DNA of 51,195 nt from an uncultured Candidatus Saccharibacteria bacterium (GCA_947428935.1 CANENS010000011.1:1-51195), one strand, 5' to 3'. Shown: positions 34,715-43,137, counted from the stretch's first letter. The notes: generated from the letters alone by a model not told the origin. Translations and numbers: made by a program.

Positions 34715-34900
34715 TTTCGGCTCTACGATCGCGGCGGGAATATTGGTATTGACACTAATCGTTTATGAGATGCAGACACTGTCAACTTCCAGTGGTTTTC
34801 ATACGGTCAAACCGAAGTCTCTAATGCCTATAGTCTACGTTTTGATACCGTGAACACTGAGACGTTAAACCGCGGTTGCTGTTGTCGGACGGGTAAACAT
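34715..34900 (+). pseudogene. Degraded Fib_succ_major-like fragment, plus strand
   Basis: Plus-strand reading gives RLYDRGGNIGIDTNRL, then a stop/frame break, then VNFQWFSYGQTEVSNAYSLR and FDTVNTETLNRG. The latter resembles the domain end GYFWSSTAYSSTNAYYLRFNS…NR. No start, no ribosome-binding site and a broken frame, so this is a remnant. It meets a similar fragment on the opposite strand. Confidence 0.45.
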
Positions 34901-35158
34901 CAGATGCATTGAAGTGAAGTTATATGCATAGGTAGCTTTAGAAGAATCGGCCCCTGATGAACCCATATATCCGTCAATGCCAAAACCTTTCAAACGATCA
35001 ACATTAACAACAGCGTACTGGCTGCGCTTCGCAACCAAATCCACGAAGCGTCCGACGAAATAGATAACGTTTTTCGGTGTGTTGCCAGTCGCTTTAGCGC
35101 CCTCACAGATACCGATCATTGAAAAATCATAAACAGGAAAGACGAAATTACTAATCAA
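34865..35158 (-). pseudogene. Degraded surface-protein fragment, minus strand
   Basis: An open 97-codon stretch with no ribosome-binding site. SSGADSSKATYAYNFTSMHL resembles the SS(T)..SS..AYNLxF..S region of the same Fib_succ_major-like domain. It converges tail to tail with the plus-strand fragment at 34.8 kb, suggesting two decayed, oppositely oriented copies. 35159-35420 holds no feature I can name. Confidence 0.4.
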
Positions 35159-35420
35159 TCCGCAGCCGTTTACTTGCTAAATGAAGAGTAACATCTGTTT
35201 ATTTACTCCGTCCGGATGGATTTTTAGTTTTAAATGCTGAAATACTATTGATGACGTCAAAATACCCTAAAATTAGCTCCCGGTCTCGACTTAAGCGGTA
35301 CTTTTTCGCAACCTGTGGAAAAGAGGCGCCAACTTGTTCGGGTTCTATAGGAAATATTATGGCATAAAGTACTTTATCTTAGTAAATTGACAGAAAATAC
35401 GACTTTTTGCATAATGAGTA

Positions 35421-35449
35421 TTGACAAAAAACACAACCTGTGCTACAAT
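35421..35449 (+). promoter_or_regulatory. Promoter of the 35.7-kb orphan gene
   Basis: TTGACA (35421-35426), 17-bp spacer, TGC-TACAAT (35444-35449). Transcription from about 35456 gives an unusually long leader of ~250 nt. Confidence 0.85.
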
Positions 35450-35455
35450 AGAAGC

Positions 35456-35707
35456 ATGGAGCTGTTCCCGGGCGGGTAGCGTCGTTCGCGGGTGATTGCG
35501 CCTGCCCTGGATACTCCATTAGGACTTTAACAGGCGTGTTAAAAACGTTTCTGCTTAATTTCATAATTCTAATGTTTTGTCTTAGCCATCCAATCTTAAA
35601 AATGAGAAAAGAGTGGCCAAAAGGCTCATATAGGCAACGTTGAGTTGACGAAAGTCGCTTTTGCCGGTTTTGCGTTGTCTATAGTGGATAGAAAGGGGAA
35701 ATAGAAT
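35456..35707 (+). promoter_or_regulatory. Long structured 5' leader of the orphan gene
   Basis: A first hairpin GGGCGGG/CCTGCCC lies near the transcript start (35469-35506). An 11-bp stem TATAGGCAACG (35629-35639) / CGTTGTCTATA (35673-35683) encloses a smaller GAC-GAAA-GTC hairpin and ends ten bases before the GAAAGGGG ribosome-binding site. It could control translation; no known riboswitch class was recognised. Confidence 0.5.
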
Positions 35708-36277
35708 ATGGAAAAAAAGAGGCAAGGAGTCGACGAGGCCATTATCAACCTCAATCAGCGGTTGGACAAGATTGCACCAATCCTCGGCTTGGAGCCGGAA
35801 GATCTGATCTCAATCGATTTCCCGGACGTCTCGGGTTTGAACCCGAGGTTGGTTTTTGGGAAGGATATCTTTGGCTGCGGTGAAAGCGCAATTTTACTTT
35901 TGCAGCTTGAAGTTGAGTTGATGGAGGCGGTCGCTGCGCATCAGGAAACCGGCCAGGCCGACCGCAAAGTAGCTGCGGCGCGCATGCTTCTGGAAGAAGA
36001 TATGGCGTGTTTGTGTCGTCATTGTAATCAGTTGTCCTGGCTGGCAACTCAGGGCGAAGGCACAACTGTACACCTTGAGGTGCCGGAAAAATATCTTTGG
36101 CAGATTGCTAGAGAAGGTCATGGTAGTTACGCTGAAGTTTTCAACTGTAATTATCACGATTATTTCCGGCTTGCTCGGCTGGTGCGAACGGCGGATTGTC
36201 GTAAGCGTGAGCAGAAGTACGGTGTGACCGAATTGTCGAAATTTTATAATCGTCAGCCGGTCACGATTGAAAACTAG
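35708..36277 (+). CDS. Orphan protein, unknown function (189 aa)
   Basis: No family recognised. No signal peptide or membrane helix. Residues ~1-25 form a short amphipathic helix, ~65-110 a helical region rich in Glu/Leu/Ala, followed by a Cys-rich patch MACLCRHCNQ (~105-114) that could bind metal, and a C-terminal part with several Tyr/His/Arg (EVFNCNYHDYF). AGAAAGGGG lies upstream, of the same type as at 44.5 and 46.1 kb. It stands alone between a dedicated promoter and terminator. Confidence 0.6.
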   Translation: MEKKRQGVDEAIINLNQRLDKIAPILGLEPEDLISIDFPDVSGLNPRLVFGKDIFGCGESAILLLQLEVELMEAVAAHQETGQADRKVAAARMLLEEDMACLCRHCNQLSWLATQGEGTTVHLEVPEKYLWQIAREGHGSYAEVFNCNYHDYFRLARLVRTADCRKREQKYGVTELSKFYNRQPVTIEN

Positions 36278-36284
36278 CCCGCCT

Positions 36285-36323
36285 AAAAATAAATCCCCCC
36301 GACATAGGTCTAGGGGGATTTTT
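36285..36323 (+). terminator. Intrinsic terminator of the 35.7-kb orphan gene
   Basis: AAATCCCCC / GGGGGATTTTTT with a 13-nt loop, just after the stop at 36277. It may also act on convergent nusA transcripts. Confidence 0.9.
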
Positions 36324-36366
36324 TACGTCGCTAACTTTGCTGACGAGGGTGCCTAGGCAGAGATCC

Positions 36367-37596
36367 TTATTCTACGCTCCCGGATTCGGCTTCTTCGTCG
36401 TTGACTTCGATTTTTTCGGTCAAATTATCGGTGTTTTTATCGTCGCCTTCGCCAGTTTCCGCAGTCTGCTCGGCCGCTTCGGGATTTTGCTCGACTTCCT
36501 CGCTGTTCTCTAGGGCGGAAAAGAGAGAATCTTCAGCATTTTTACGCTTTTTCTTTTCTGGCGCCTTTGCAAGTTCGATATCGATATCATAACCTGTTAG
36601 TTTTGAAGCTAAGCGCACGTTTTGCCCTTGACGACCAATTGCAATCGATTGTTGATCCTCGGCAACGTAAACCTTAGCCTTCTTGCCGTCGATTTCTACC
36701 TTCATGACCTCCGCTGGGCTGAGTGCCTCGCGGATATATTCTTGCGGATTGTCGCTCCAGTTGATAATGTCGATTTTTTCACGATCGCCGATTTCGTTCA
36801 TGATCGCCTGCACGCGAATCCCACGCCCACCAACGAAGGTTCCGACCGGATCCACGCCCGGAATAGTTGACATCACTGCGATCTTGGTACGGCGCCCAGC
36901 CTCGCGTGCAATCCCGCGGATCTCAACCGAGCCGTTCTCAAGTTCTGGCACTTCCTGGCGGAATAGATACTCGATGAACTCAGCATTCCCACGCGAAAGG
37001 ATTAGCTGCGCACGCGCATCATCATGCTCGACTCCCTTGAGGTAAACCTTAATCCGTTCGCCAACGGTATAATATTCACCGTCGATTTGCTCACTCCGCG
37101 GCATAATGCCGACTGCCTTACCGAGGTCAACGCGCACCACCTTTGGCTCGACGCGTGCCACCACCCCGGTCATAACGGTACCGATTTTGTCCTCAAATTC
37201 AGACAGAACTGCATCACGCTCCGCCTCTCGCAATCTCTGGACGACCACTTGTTTCGCCGTCATGGCCGCAACTCGCCCGAAATCCTTCACTTCATGCACT
37301 TCTTCGACCGTATCGCCGATTTGCTTGCCTTTGCCCGCCTCTGCCAGCGGAATCTCCGTCGCCGGGTTATACGCCACGTCGTCCTCAATCACTTCGCGCT
37401 CGACGTACACCTTCGCTTTCCCAGTATTGACGTCTAGCACCGCACGCACATTCATCTCGCGGTCGCCATTATCCTTGCGCCACGCCGCCGCAATCGCCAT
37501 TTCGACCACCTCGAGCACTGTTTCTTCCGACAGCCCTTTTTCGCTCGCGATAATTTGTACCATACTAGTCAGTTGTCTGAGGTCTAAACCTTCCAT
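36367..37596 (-). CDS. nusA: Transcription elongation/termination factor NusA
   Basis: 409 aa. N-terminal domain with KGLSEETVLEVVEMAIAAAWRK, an S1 domain (~130-200, GVVARVEPKVVRVDLGKAVGI), KH1/KH2 with GVDPVGTFVGGRGIRVQAIM and AIGRQGQNVRLASKLTGYDI, and an acidic C-terminal tail. It binds RNA polymerase and nascent RNA to tune pausing, termination and antitermination. GGAGC lies eight bases before the ATG. The usual rimP and infB neighbours are absent. A terminator-like hairpin sits in its leader. Confidence 0.95.
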   Translation of the reverse strand: MEGLDLRQLTSMVQIIASEKGLSEETVLEVVEMAIAAAWRKDNGDREMNVRAVLDVNTGKAKVYVEREVIEDDVAYNPATEIPLAEAGKGKQIGDTVEEVHEVKDFGRVAAMTAKQVVVQRLREAERDAVLSEFEDKIGTVMTGVVARVEPKVVRVDLGKAVGIMPRSEQIDGEYYTVGERIKVYLKGVEHDDARAQLILSRGNAEFIEYLFRQEVPELENGSVEIRGIAREAGRRTKIAVMSTIPGVDPVGTFVGGRGIRVQAIMNEIGDREKIDIINWSDNPQEYIREALSPAEVMKVEIDGKKAKVYVAEDQQSIAIGRQGQNVRLASKLTGYDIDIELAKAPEKKKRKNAEDSLFSALENSEEVEQNPEAAEQTAETGEGDDKNTDNLTEKIEVNDEEAESGSVE

Positions 37597-37699
37597 TTTG
37601 CTCCTTTGTTTAAATGCTTTTATACAGATGCGGATTTCGGATGCCTTAGAAGTATAGCTGATTCAGAACTCGCAAATCCTCCAGGAATCGCCTTCTAAA

Positions 37700-37729
37700 A
37701 ACCGAAAAACCGCCCCTCTTCAGGCCGGT
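37700..37729 (-). terminator. Terminator-like hairpin in the nusA leader
   Basis: Minus-strand ACCGGCC…GGGGCGGT stem (one bulge) followed by TTTTTCGGTTTTT, between the nusA promoter and start codon. It fits an attenuator, possibly autoregulatory. Confidence 0.55.
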
Positions 37730-37748
37730 CAATATCTGTAATGCTCTC

Positions 37749-37777
37749 ATTTTAGCGCAAGTTAACCGAAAAAGCAA
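37749..37777 (-). promoter_or_regulatory. Promoter of nusA
   Basis: Minus-strand TTGCTT (complement of 37772-37777), 17-bp spacer, TAAAAT (complement of 37749-37754) with GC before it. Leader about 145 nt. Confidence 0.65.
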
Positions 37778-37941
37778 CCCTGATTTGCAAAAACTCCGAT
37801 AAAAGTCAGTTTAGATAGCCTCATTTATATAGAATTCTTAACAAATGTGGATTCGAAAAGCTAGTTCTATGCTAAAATGAGGATAGGATTTTGGTAAAAC
37901 AAATGCAGGGCAATCTAGTGTTTTTGGCTATCTAGCCTAAG

Positions 37942-38508
37942 ATGAAAAAAGGGGGAATGAAATTGGCGGCCAAATTTAAACAAGAAGTTGGAGAAGCAGG
38001 TTTTAGCTATTTGTATGGCACGGAGTTAGTTGAATTTATTGAGGAGGTGGGGTATCCATGGTTTCGAGTTGGCGTAGTAGTCCGTAATGCGGAAGGTAAG
38101 TATCTTTGCGTCAAAGAACGGCCGGGTTGGAAGAAGGTATCTGGCCGGTGGAATTTACCAGGCGGGCAAGTTGATGCTGATGAGGATATATTCAAGGCGG
38201 CCGTGCGCGAAGTGTACGAAGAGACTGGGTGTAAAATCAGACTGATTGGTGTTTGTCAAATTGGCCAGCGGCTTGATCGGAACAATCCCTATATCATGGT
38301 TACTTTCGTTGGAACCTTAGTTGATTCCACTGAGAATTTTGACCCTACCGAAACGGAGCGTGCTGGCTGGCTGTCGAGAGAAGAGATTGAGGAACTAGAC
38401 CAAGCTGGCGAAATTCGGAATCACGATTTCATGGTAAAATCGATCAGGAACTATGCTTCTGGTATTATCGCGCCGCTCGGCATTGTCGATATTTATACGC
38501 GACGCTGA
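37942..38508 (+). CDS. Nudix hydrolase with intact Nudix box
   Basis: 188 aa. The Nudix box reads GQVDADEDIFKAAVREVYEE TG (~residues 71-92), matching Gx5Ex7REUxEExGU fully, so an active Mg-dependent pyrophosphohydrolase of a nucleoside-diphosphate-linked compound is expected; substrate unknown. The opening PWFRVGVVVRNAEGK is shared with the Nudix-like gene at 44.5 kb, indicating paralogy. ATG 37942 lacks a Shine-Dalgarno sequence; GGGGGA lies directly before a second ATG (37957) and seven bases before a TTG (37963), so the true start may be a few codons in. Confidence 0.88.
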   Translation: MKKGGMKLAAKFKQEVGEAGFSYLYGTELVEFIEEVGYPWFRVGVVVRNAEGKYLCVKERPGWKKVSGRWNLPGGQVDADEDIFKAAVREVYEETGCKIRLIGVCQIGQRLDRNNPYIMVTFVGTLVDSTENFDPTETERAGWLSREEIEELDQAGEIRNHDFMVKSIRNYASGIIAPLGIVDIYTRR

Positions 38509-38548
38509 GAGGGCAATACTAAAATCTCGTCAAATTCAACATCTAAAA

Positions 38549-38580
38549 AATCACCAGGACATTAAGGTCCTGGTTTTTCC
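38549..38580 (+). terminator. Intrinsic terminator of the Nudix gene
   Basis: ACCAGGAC / GGTCCTGGT stem with an ATTAA loop followed by TTTTTCC, 40 bp after the stop. Confidence 0.88.
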
Positions 38581-38584
38581 TTTG

Positions 38585-38845
38585 CTAAAAATCTTCCGCC
38601 GAGTTGTAGTTATAATTACAATCTTCGCTCACTTCTAACTCAAAATCGTGGTCTAAGTCGATTTTCTGCTCCGCTAGCGTTTCTTCTGCTGCGACCAAAT
38701 CTTTATGCCCGACTAGCGCGGCATAGGGCGAAAACTGTGCCGCTCGCGCCTCGATACTCAGAGGTGGATGCGTCTTCGAAACTGGTCGTGGTAGGTCGAT
38801 AATATCGTCGTACATAATATCGTCGTACATAATATCGTCGTACAT
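38585..38845 (-). CDS. YolD-like small partner of the Y-family polymerase
   Basis: 86 aa. After the repeated start MYDDIMYDDIMYDDI, the core IIDLPRPVSKTHPPLSIEAR AAQFSPYAALVGHKDL matches the conserved opening of YolD-like proteins (YDDIINLPHHVSKxxPxMS…RAAQFAPFAALTG), which sit beside UvrX-type Y-family polymerases in Firmicutes and their mobile elements. The acidic C-terminal tail ends in EDCNYNYNSAEDF. Three in-frame ATGs arise from a 15-bp tandem repeat; any could start the protein. A TTGCTT-N17-TATAAC promoter ends seven bases before the first ATG, so the mRNA is probably leaderless. Confidence 0.75.
   Translation of the reverse strand: MYDDIMYDDIMYDDIIDLPRPVSKTHPPLSIEARAAQFSPYAALVGHKDLVAAEETLAEQKIDLDHDFELEVSEDCNYNYNSAEDF
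38801..38845. repeat. 15-bp tandem repeat, three copies, at the YolD-like start
   Basis: Three exact copies of AATATCGTCGTACAT. Each encodes MYDDI on the minus strand, so copy number changes keep the frame and change only the number of start codons and N-terminal pentapeptides. Confidence 0.95.
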
Positions 38846-38891
38846 AATATATGTTATACTTCATAAAATCTACAGAAGCAAATTTGTGCAT

Positions 38892-38916
38892 AAAAAACTC
38901 CGCCCGCAGGCGGAGT
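38892..38916 (-). terminator. Intrinsic terminator of the 288-aa orphan gene
   Basis: Minus-strand ACTCCGCC-TGCG-GGCGGAGT followed by TTTTTA, 30 bp beyond the stop at 38946. Confidence 0.93.
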
Positions 38917-38945
38917 AATTCCAAAGGTAGATAACGCAAGGCGCA

Positions 38946-39812
38946 CTAACGATCCTGCATCTGGCGCACGATGGCGGCAGCAGTACCGTCATAGAAGCTA
39001 GATGACGATAGATCACGTTGTAAGCCGAACGCCAGGGTCGCAAATTTCGACTCTAAGGTTTGCATTGGTTCCAGCTTTTCTGTGCCGCTCTCAAGCACCC
39101 GAACCGCTCCGTAAATTTGCTGCGGCAGGGAATTTTCGATCAATATCCTTTCCGGCGACAGTCGCATCCGTAAATCGACAAATTGCGTTAAGATACTTTC
39201 TTCCTCTGGGAAGAGCAAGATTTTGTGCAGTTCCTCCATTTTTTCTGCATCATCAGTAATGAGATTCTGCACACGCCCAGCCGTTTCTTCGAGATCAACC
39301 CAGGCCATATGGTAGAGTTGCATTAGGTCGGTATGTACGGCTTCGATTTGCGCTATTTTCTCGAAAAACACTTCGCTAGACTTAAAGAAGCGCGGAACCG
39401 GTCGTACGCGCGCTCGGAGCGTACCAATTTCGTATTCCAGCGCCCGCATACATTCCTCGCGGTTTAGTTCCAGCAATTTGACGTGGCGCATCACGCTATA
39501 AAGCAACACTAAATCATCGGCCAACACCAATTGCATTCTCTGTTTTTCATTAAGGTCTCTTTCGGCGAAAAAAAAGCGAACCAGTTTGCGCTTCCTCCAA
39601 CCAAAAAGACTTGGTTGATCACCACAGGATAAAGCCTTATCACGCAGTACCTTGATCCAAGCCCAATCCTCGACTTCATTTTTATAGGCCCGTGAGGGTA
39701 AGCTGCTGACGAAGTTGGTAATGCGAAAATACTCCGCTAAAGTTTCCAGCCCCAATAGATATTCGGCGGCGTCCCGGTTTCTCCTATCTTTTGTTAATTT
39801 TTTCTGTGCCAT
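38946..39812 (-). CDS. Unknown protein between the YolD-like and polymerase genes (288 aa)
   Basis: No family recognised. ATG 39812 is chosen because GGGGGA lies before it; the open frame starts 25 codons earlier without a site and across the leader hairpin. The product is soluble, helical and charged, beginning MAQKKLTKDRRNRDAAEYLL, with a Phe/Lys/Arg-rich patch (WRKRKLVRFFFAERDLNEKQ) and a long predicted helical region (~130-250). It has its own promoter and terminator, so it is a separate unit within the repair group. Confidence 0.6.
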   Translation of the reverse strand: MAQKKLTKDRRNRDAAEYLLGLETLAEYFRITNFVSSLPSRAYKNEVEDWAWIKVLRDKALSCGDQPSLFGWRKRKLVRFFFAERDLNEKQRMQLVLADDLVLLYSVMRHVKLLELNREECMRALEYEIGTLRARVRPVPRFFKSSEVFFEKIAQIEAVHTDLMQLYHMAWVDLEETAGRVQNLITDDAEKMEELHKILLFPEEESILTQFVDLRMRLSPERILIENSLPQQIYGAVRVLESGTEKLEPMQTLESKFATLAFGLQRDLSSSSFYDGTAAAIVRQMQDR

Positions 39813-39850
39813 AGATTTCCCCCTTTTTTCTAAATTATGGTCATCAACAA

Positions 39851-39906
39851 CTAGAGGTCTTTGACCTCTACTCTCTAATTGTAGCACAGATTACATAAAA
39901 AGTCAA
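39851..39906 (-). promoter_or_regulatory. Promoter and leader hairpin of the 288-aa gene
   Basis: Minus-strand TTGACT (complement of 39901-39906), 17-bp spacer, TACAAT (complement of 39878-39883) after TGTGC. The transcript would begin near 39871, immediately followed by an 8-bp hairpin TAGAGGTC-AAA-GACCTCTA (39852-39870). Confidence 0.82.
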
Positions 39907-39929
39907 TAGCAATATCATCAGTCAGCGAT

Positions 39930-41417
39930 TTAGGCGCGGTGTCCGCCGATCTGGCGGTGGCGATCTCGTCCAGTTGCTCCTTCTTCGAAGTTAATCCCGC
40001 GCAAAATTGCATTTTTACCGTAGCGTTTACGAATGTCGAGCACAGCTTTCTGCGCGCGCTTTTCCTTGGCTAGCCCTTGACTTACTCGCTGTTTTTCGCG
40101 TTCTAGCTCGGCATAGTTGGTGAAAAAATCCATCTGCGACAGAGAACCTTCGCCTTCTTCTGGCGTTCCAGCTGGCAGCAAATCATTTGCGCCAATTGTG
40201 ATTTTACGCACGAAGAAACCGCGGTGCACTTTTTCATCAAAAAGTTTCAAAAGCGCCTCGGTGATGAGCTTGGTCGAAGCGGTGCGCAGGTCTAAACGTT
40301 TGCTCCCTTGCGCTGGTTTCGGCACGGTCCGACCATAATGATCAACTACTTTCTTCGCTTGCGTCGTAGCGACGGAAGTACGGTCATACTCGACGAATAA
40401 AGATAAATGATTTGTAATATAATCCTTTTGCACCAGCTCCAGCGCTAGGCTTTCCGCCATTTCTTTGATGATGGTGCGCGCTTTGGCAAAAGTATAGGGA
40501 CAGCTCAACACTTGCCCCGAGCTAATACTTTTGGTTTTCGGGCGATGCTTCTTTACGTCCGCGATTCCGACGCACTCGTAGCCCCAAGCGTGATCGACCA
40601 GCAGCTCTGCATTGACACCGAACTCTTTATAAAGCAGCTCTTCGCCTGCTAGGGAACAACGCGCCACTTCACCCAGAGTTTCGATTCCGTATTTCGCCAG
40701 GCGTTTGGCGTAGCCGCGCCCAATTCGCCAAAAATCGGTGATCGGTCGATGGTTCCAAAGTTGCTTCCGGAAACTATGCTCGTCCAGCTCTGCTAGCCGT
40801 ACGCCAGCGATGTTCGGCTTTGCATGCTTTGCGAGCACATCCATCGCAACTTTGGCTAGAAACATATTTGTACCAATTCCAGCCGTCGCCGTAATCCCAG
40901 TCTCGCGATAAACTGCGCTAATCATATCGGTGACGAATTCGGCAGCCGATTTTCCACTCATTTTGAGGTAGCTGGTCAAATCGCAAAAAACTTCATCGAT
41001 TGAGTAAGCAAAAATGTCTTCGGGCGCTACGAAACGGAGATAAGTCTGATAAATCTTCGTGCTATAATCAAGATAGTATTGCATGCGCGGCTTCGCGATC
41101 AAAAAATCCAGCGCCAGATTGGGGTTTTGCTGCAACTCGGTATTATTATATGATTTCTTCAAAAAAATTCCGAGAGAAGTTCGTTTTTTGCGCTCGGCAT
41201 TAATCTCTTTTGCCTTCTGCTGTACCTCGAAAAGCCGTGCGCGACCGGGCAAGCCATACGACTTCAGAGAAGGCGAAATCGCCAGGCAAATGGTTTTGTC
41301 CGTTCGCTCCTCGTCCGCCACCACTAAATTCGTAGTCAGCGGATCTAGTCCCCGCTCGTTGCACTCCACGGAGGCATAAAAGGATTTTAGATCAATCGCA
41401 GCGAAAACTTTCGACAT
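39930..41417 (-). CDS. Y-family (UmuC/UvrX-like) translesion DNA polymerase
   Basis: 495 aa. N-terminal palm motif FAAIDLKSFYASVECNERGL with catalytic Asp, then the second motif SIDEVFCDLTSYL (Asp-Glu), GIGTNMFLAKVAMDVLAKHA and a helix-hairpin-helix region (~240-270). The C-terminal ending GATGRDRHRQIGGHRA resembles that of Gram-positive UvrX/YqjW-like polymerases rather than DinB. It copies across damaged DNA with low fidelity. A TATAAT (complement of 41424-41429) ends six bases before the ATG, suggesting a leaderless transcript. No beta-clamp motif was clearly identified. Confidence 0.9.
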   Translation of the reverse strand: MSKVFAAIDLKSFYASVECNERGLDPLTTNLVVADEERTDKTICLAISPSLKSYGLPGRARLFEVQQKAKEINAERKKRTSLGIFLKKSYNNTELQQNPNLALDFLIAKPRMQYYLDYSTKIYQTYLRFVAPEDIFAYSIDEVFCDLTSYLKMSGKSAAEFVTDMISAVYRETGITATAGIGTNMFLAKVAMDVLAKHAKPNIAGVRLAELDEHSFRKQLWNHRPITDFWRIGRGYAKRLAKYGIETLGEVARCSLAGEELLYKEFGVNAELLVDHAWGYECVGIADVKKHRPKTKSISSGQVLSCPYTFAKARTIIKEMAESLALELVQKDYITNHLSLFVEYDRTSVATTQAKKVVDHYGRTVPKPAQGSKRLDLRTASTKLITEALLKLFDEKVHRGFFVRKITIGANDLLPAGTPEEGEGSLSQMDFFTNYAELEREKQRVSQGLAKEKRAQKAVLDIRKRYGKNAILRGINFEEGATGRDRHRQIGGHRA

Positions 41418-41441
41418 GTCTATATTATAATATATAGTCTT

Positions 41442-42569
41442 CTAGCCGGCTTGATGTCCTCGATGTTTTCTTGCCGCTACGGCGCGAGCTCTGCAACGAT
41501 TTTTGCCGTAGGTCCATTCGCTTTGCCGCAAGATGTCGCGACAAACTCTGTCCTGCTCGGCGTAGGCGATGGCTTCCTGCTCCAGCGCATCATGTTCCGC
41601 AGCTTTTTTCGCAACTACGACCGCATTATCAAAATACTGCGAAAGCGCGTTAATTTGAGTTTTAGCAGTGTGCAGTTCATCGGGTGAAACCGCCTCGACT
41701 TTTTTGTCTGAAAGATTGCCGAGGTATTTTTTGATATCAGTTGCTTGCTCAGAGAGTTCGAAAAGCGTGCACCATTTTGCGCCCGCCTTAGCAAAATTAT
41801 ATTCCTGCTCTCTCCGATCATAAGCCTTTTGCCCATATTTCATAACGGTTTCGTACCGATTCGGCAGACCGTTTGCCAAGATTTGGGCTATTTCCGGATT
41901 GAAGCCCACGATGAAACGCGGCATAACTTCGATTCTACCCTTGGGCAATACTGGATCCCAGACACTGTTAGTATCCTCGAAGTATTTAGCCGAGGCAAAC
42001 CCAGGTATCCTCAAACCTTTGCGCCATGCTCGCGGTAACCTTTCCATACTTTGCGTATGAGGCGTGTGACCGGGCTGCTCGGTCGGAATTTGACCAAATT
42101 CCGACACTTCTTTAGGTGCTAAATCAGTTTTTCCATAAGCATGTTTCCAGCCAAATTTACCATCCAGTTTTCTGGCTCGATTGTCATAGGTCAAATCAAT
42201 CGCAAACGGTATTACTTCGTGATTGGTCACCTCGTTCGAAATGGTGGCAATCATATCAATATGTTGAAATGCGTCGTCAATCTCGCTCGCAGGTACAGTT
42301 AAAAAAGCTCGCCAATCGGGATCGTCCGCATAGAGTGCTTCTTCACCAAACCAATCGTCCTGCTCGGCGTAATCCGTAAAAATTTTTTCCAAAACCACGG
42401 CTTTCTTCTGCTTGTTCGGAGCTTTGTAATTCGGATCGTCCTTGAGGGACTGCAAAACCTCCTGATCGAGTTCGACCTCTTCCGCCGGATAGACCGTATC
42501 CTTAAAGGTTTCCGGATCGGGCGTCATGTCGCGTAAAGTCTCCGTGATTAGCTCATATTTCTTCACCAC
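41442..42569 (-). CDS. Unknown protein upstream of the Y-family polymerase (375 aa)
   Basis: No family recognised. GTG start at 42569 with GGAGGTG upstream. Soluble, acidic in its first half (many Asp/Glu, e.g. DYAEQDDWFGEEALYADDPDW), then Lys/Arg/Ala-rich; the end RCRARAVAARKHRGHQAG is strongly basic. A -10 TGTGC-TATACT (complement of 42589-42594) without a good -35 precedes it. It ends 24 bp before the polymerase start, so co-expression is possible. Confidence 0.6.
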   Translation of the reverse strand: MVKKYELITETLRDMTPDPETFKDTVYPAEEVELDQEVLQSLKDDPNYKAPNKQKKAVVLEKIFTDYAEQDDWFGEEALYADDPDWRAFLTVPASEIDDAFQHIDMIATISNEVTNHEVIPFAIDLTYDNRARKLDGKFGWKHAYGKTDLAPKEVSEFGQIPTEQPGHTPHTQSMERLPRAWRKGLRIPGFASAKYFEDTNSVWDPVLPKGRIEVMPRFIVGFNPEIAQILANGLPNRYETVMKYGQKAYDRREQEYNFAKAGAKWCTLFELSEQATDIKKYLGNLSDKKVEAVSPDELHTAKTQINALSQYFDNAVVVAKKAAEHDALEQEAIAYAEQDRVCRDILRQSEWTYGKNRCRARAVAARKHRGHQAG

Positions 42570-42656
42570 GCACCTCCATCATTACTTCAGTATAGCACAT
42601 TTCCACCAGAGAATCATTTTTGCGCTTTATTTTTGCGCCGGCAGCGATTGGATAGG

Positions 42657-42683
42657 AAAAAGACCCGCCTCTGGCGAGCCTAA
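42657..42683 (-). terminator. Intrinsic terminator of the 134-aa orphan gene
   Basis: Minus-strand GCTCGCC-AGA-GGCGGGT followed by CTTTTTCC, overlapping the stop codon. Confidence 0.8.
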
Positions 42684-43084
42684 TCTAAATTTTCGGAGTT
42701 CCAGTACTTGGCCGCCTTGGGGAAGAAATATCCCGACAGCCACTCGAGCGTCTTCGCGATAAAGTCTTCCCGGAAATTATGATTCCGGCTCGCGACTTTG
42801 AGCTCAAGAATTCCGCCGCTGAGCATCTCTGGCGTCGTTGCTACAAACAGGGTTTTGTGCGACCGCGTTTGAGCATTATACGTCAGAGACTCCCAAGTTT
42901 CCGCCAGGCTATACCAACGGTAGCTTGCGGGCGAAAACCGTACTTCTATGCTCAAGAGCACGCCTGTCTCCGTATCTCTATGCAAGTAGAATACCGGATC
43001 GGCAATGTGCGTCGCTTGAGCATTCAGATTCTCGACGTAAGTCTCCAGATCCCGCGCTCCTTCATTTGCCTTCTTTTTCGGCAT
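42680..43084 (-). CDS. Orphan small protein, unknown function (134 aa)
   Basis: No family recognised. Basic start MPKKKANEGARDLETYVENL, a predicted mixed alpha/beta core (VFYLHRDTETGVLLSIEVRF, RWYSLAETWESLTYNAQTRS) and an aromatic-rich end (WLSGYFFPKAAKYW). GGGGGTGA precedes the ATG. A dedicated promoter and terminator make it a single-gene unit. Confidence 0.55.
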   Translation of the reverse strand: MPKKKANEGARDLETYVENLNAQATHIADPVFYLHRDTETGVLLSIEVRFSPASYRWYSLAETWESLTYNAQTRSHKTLFVATTPEMLSGGILELKVASRNHNFREDFIAKTLEWLSGYFFPKAAKYWNSENLD

Positions 43085-43137
43085 TAAATCACCCCCATCA
43101 AAAAACCTAAAGGACTAAACAAACAGTTCCACTTGCC

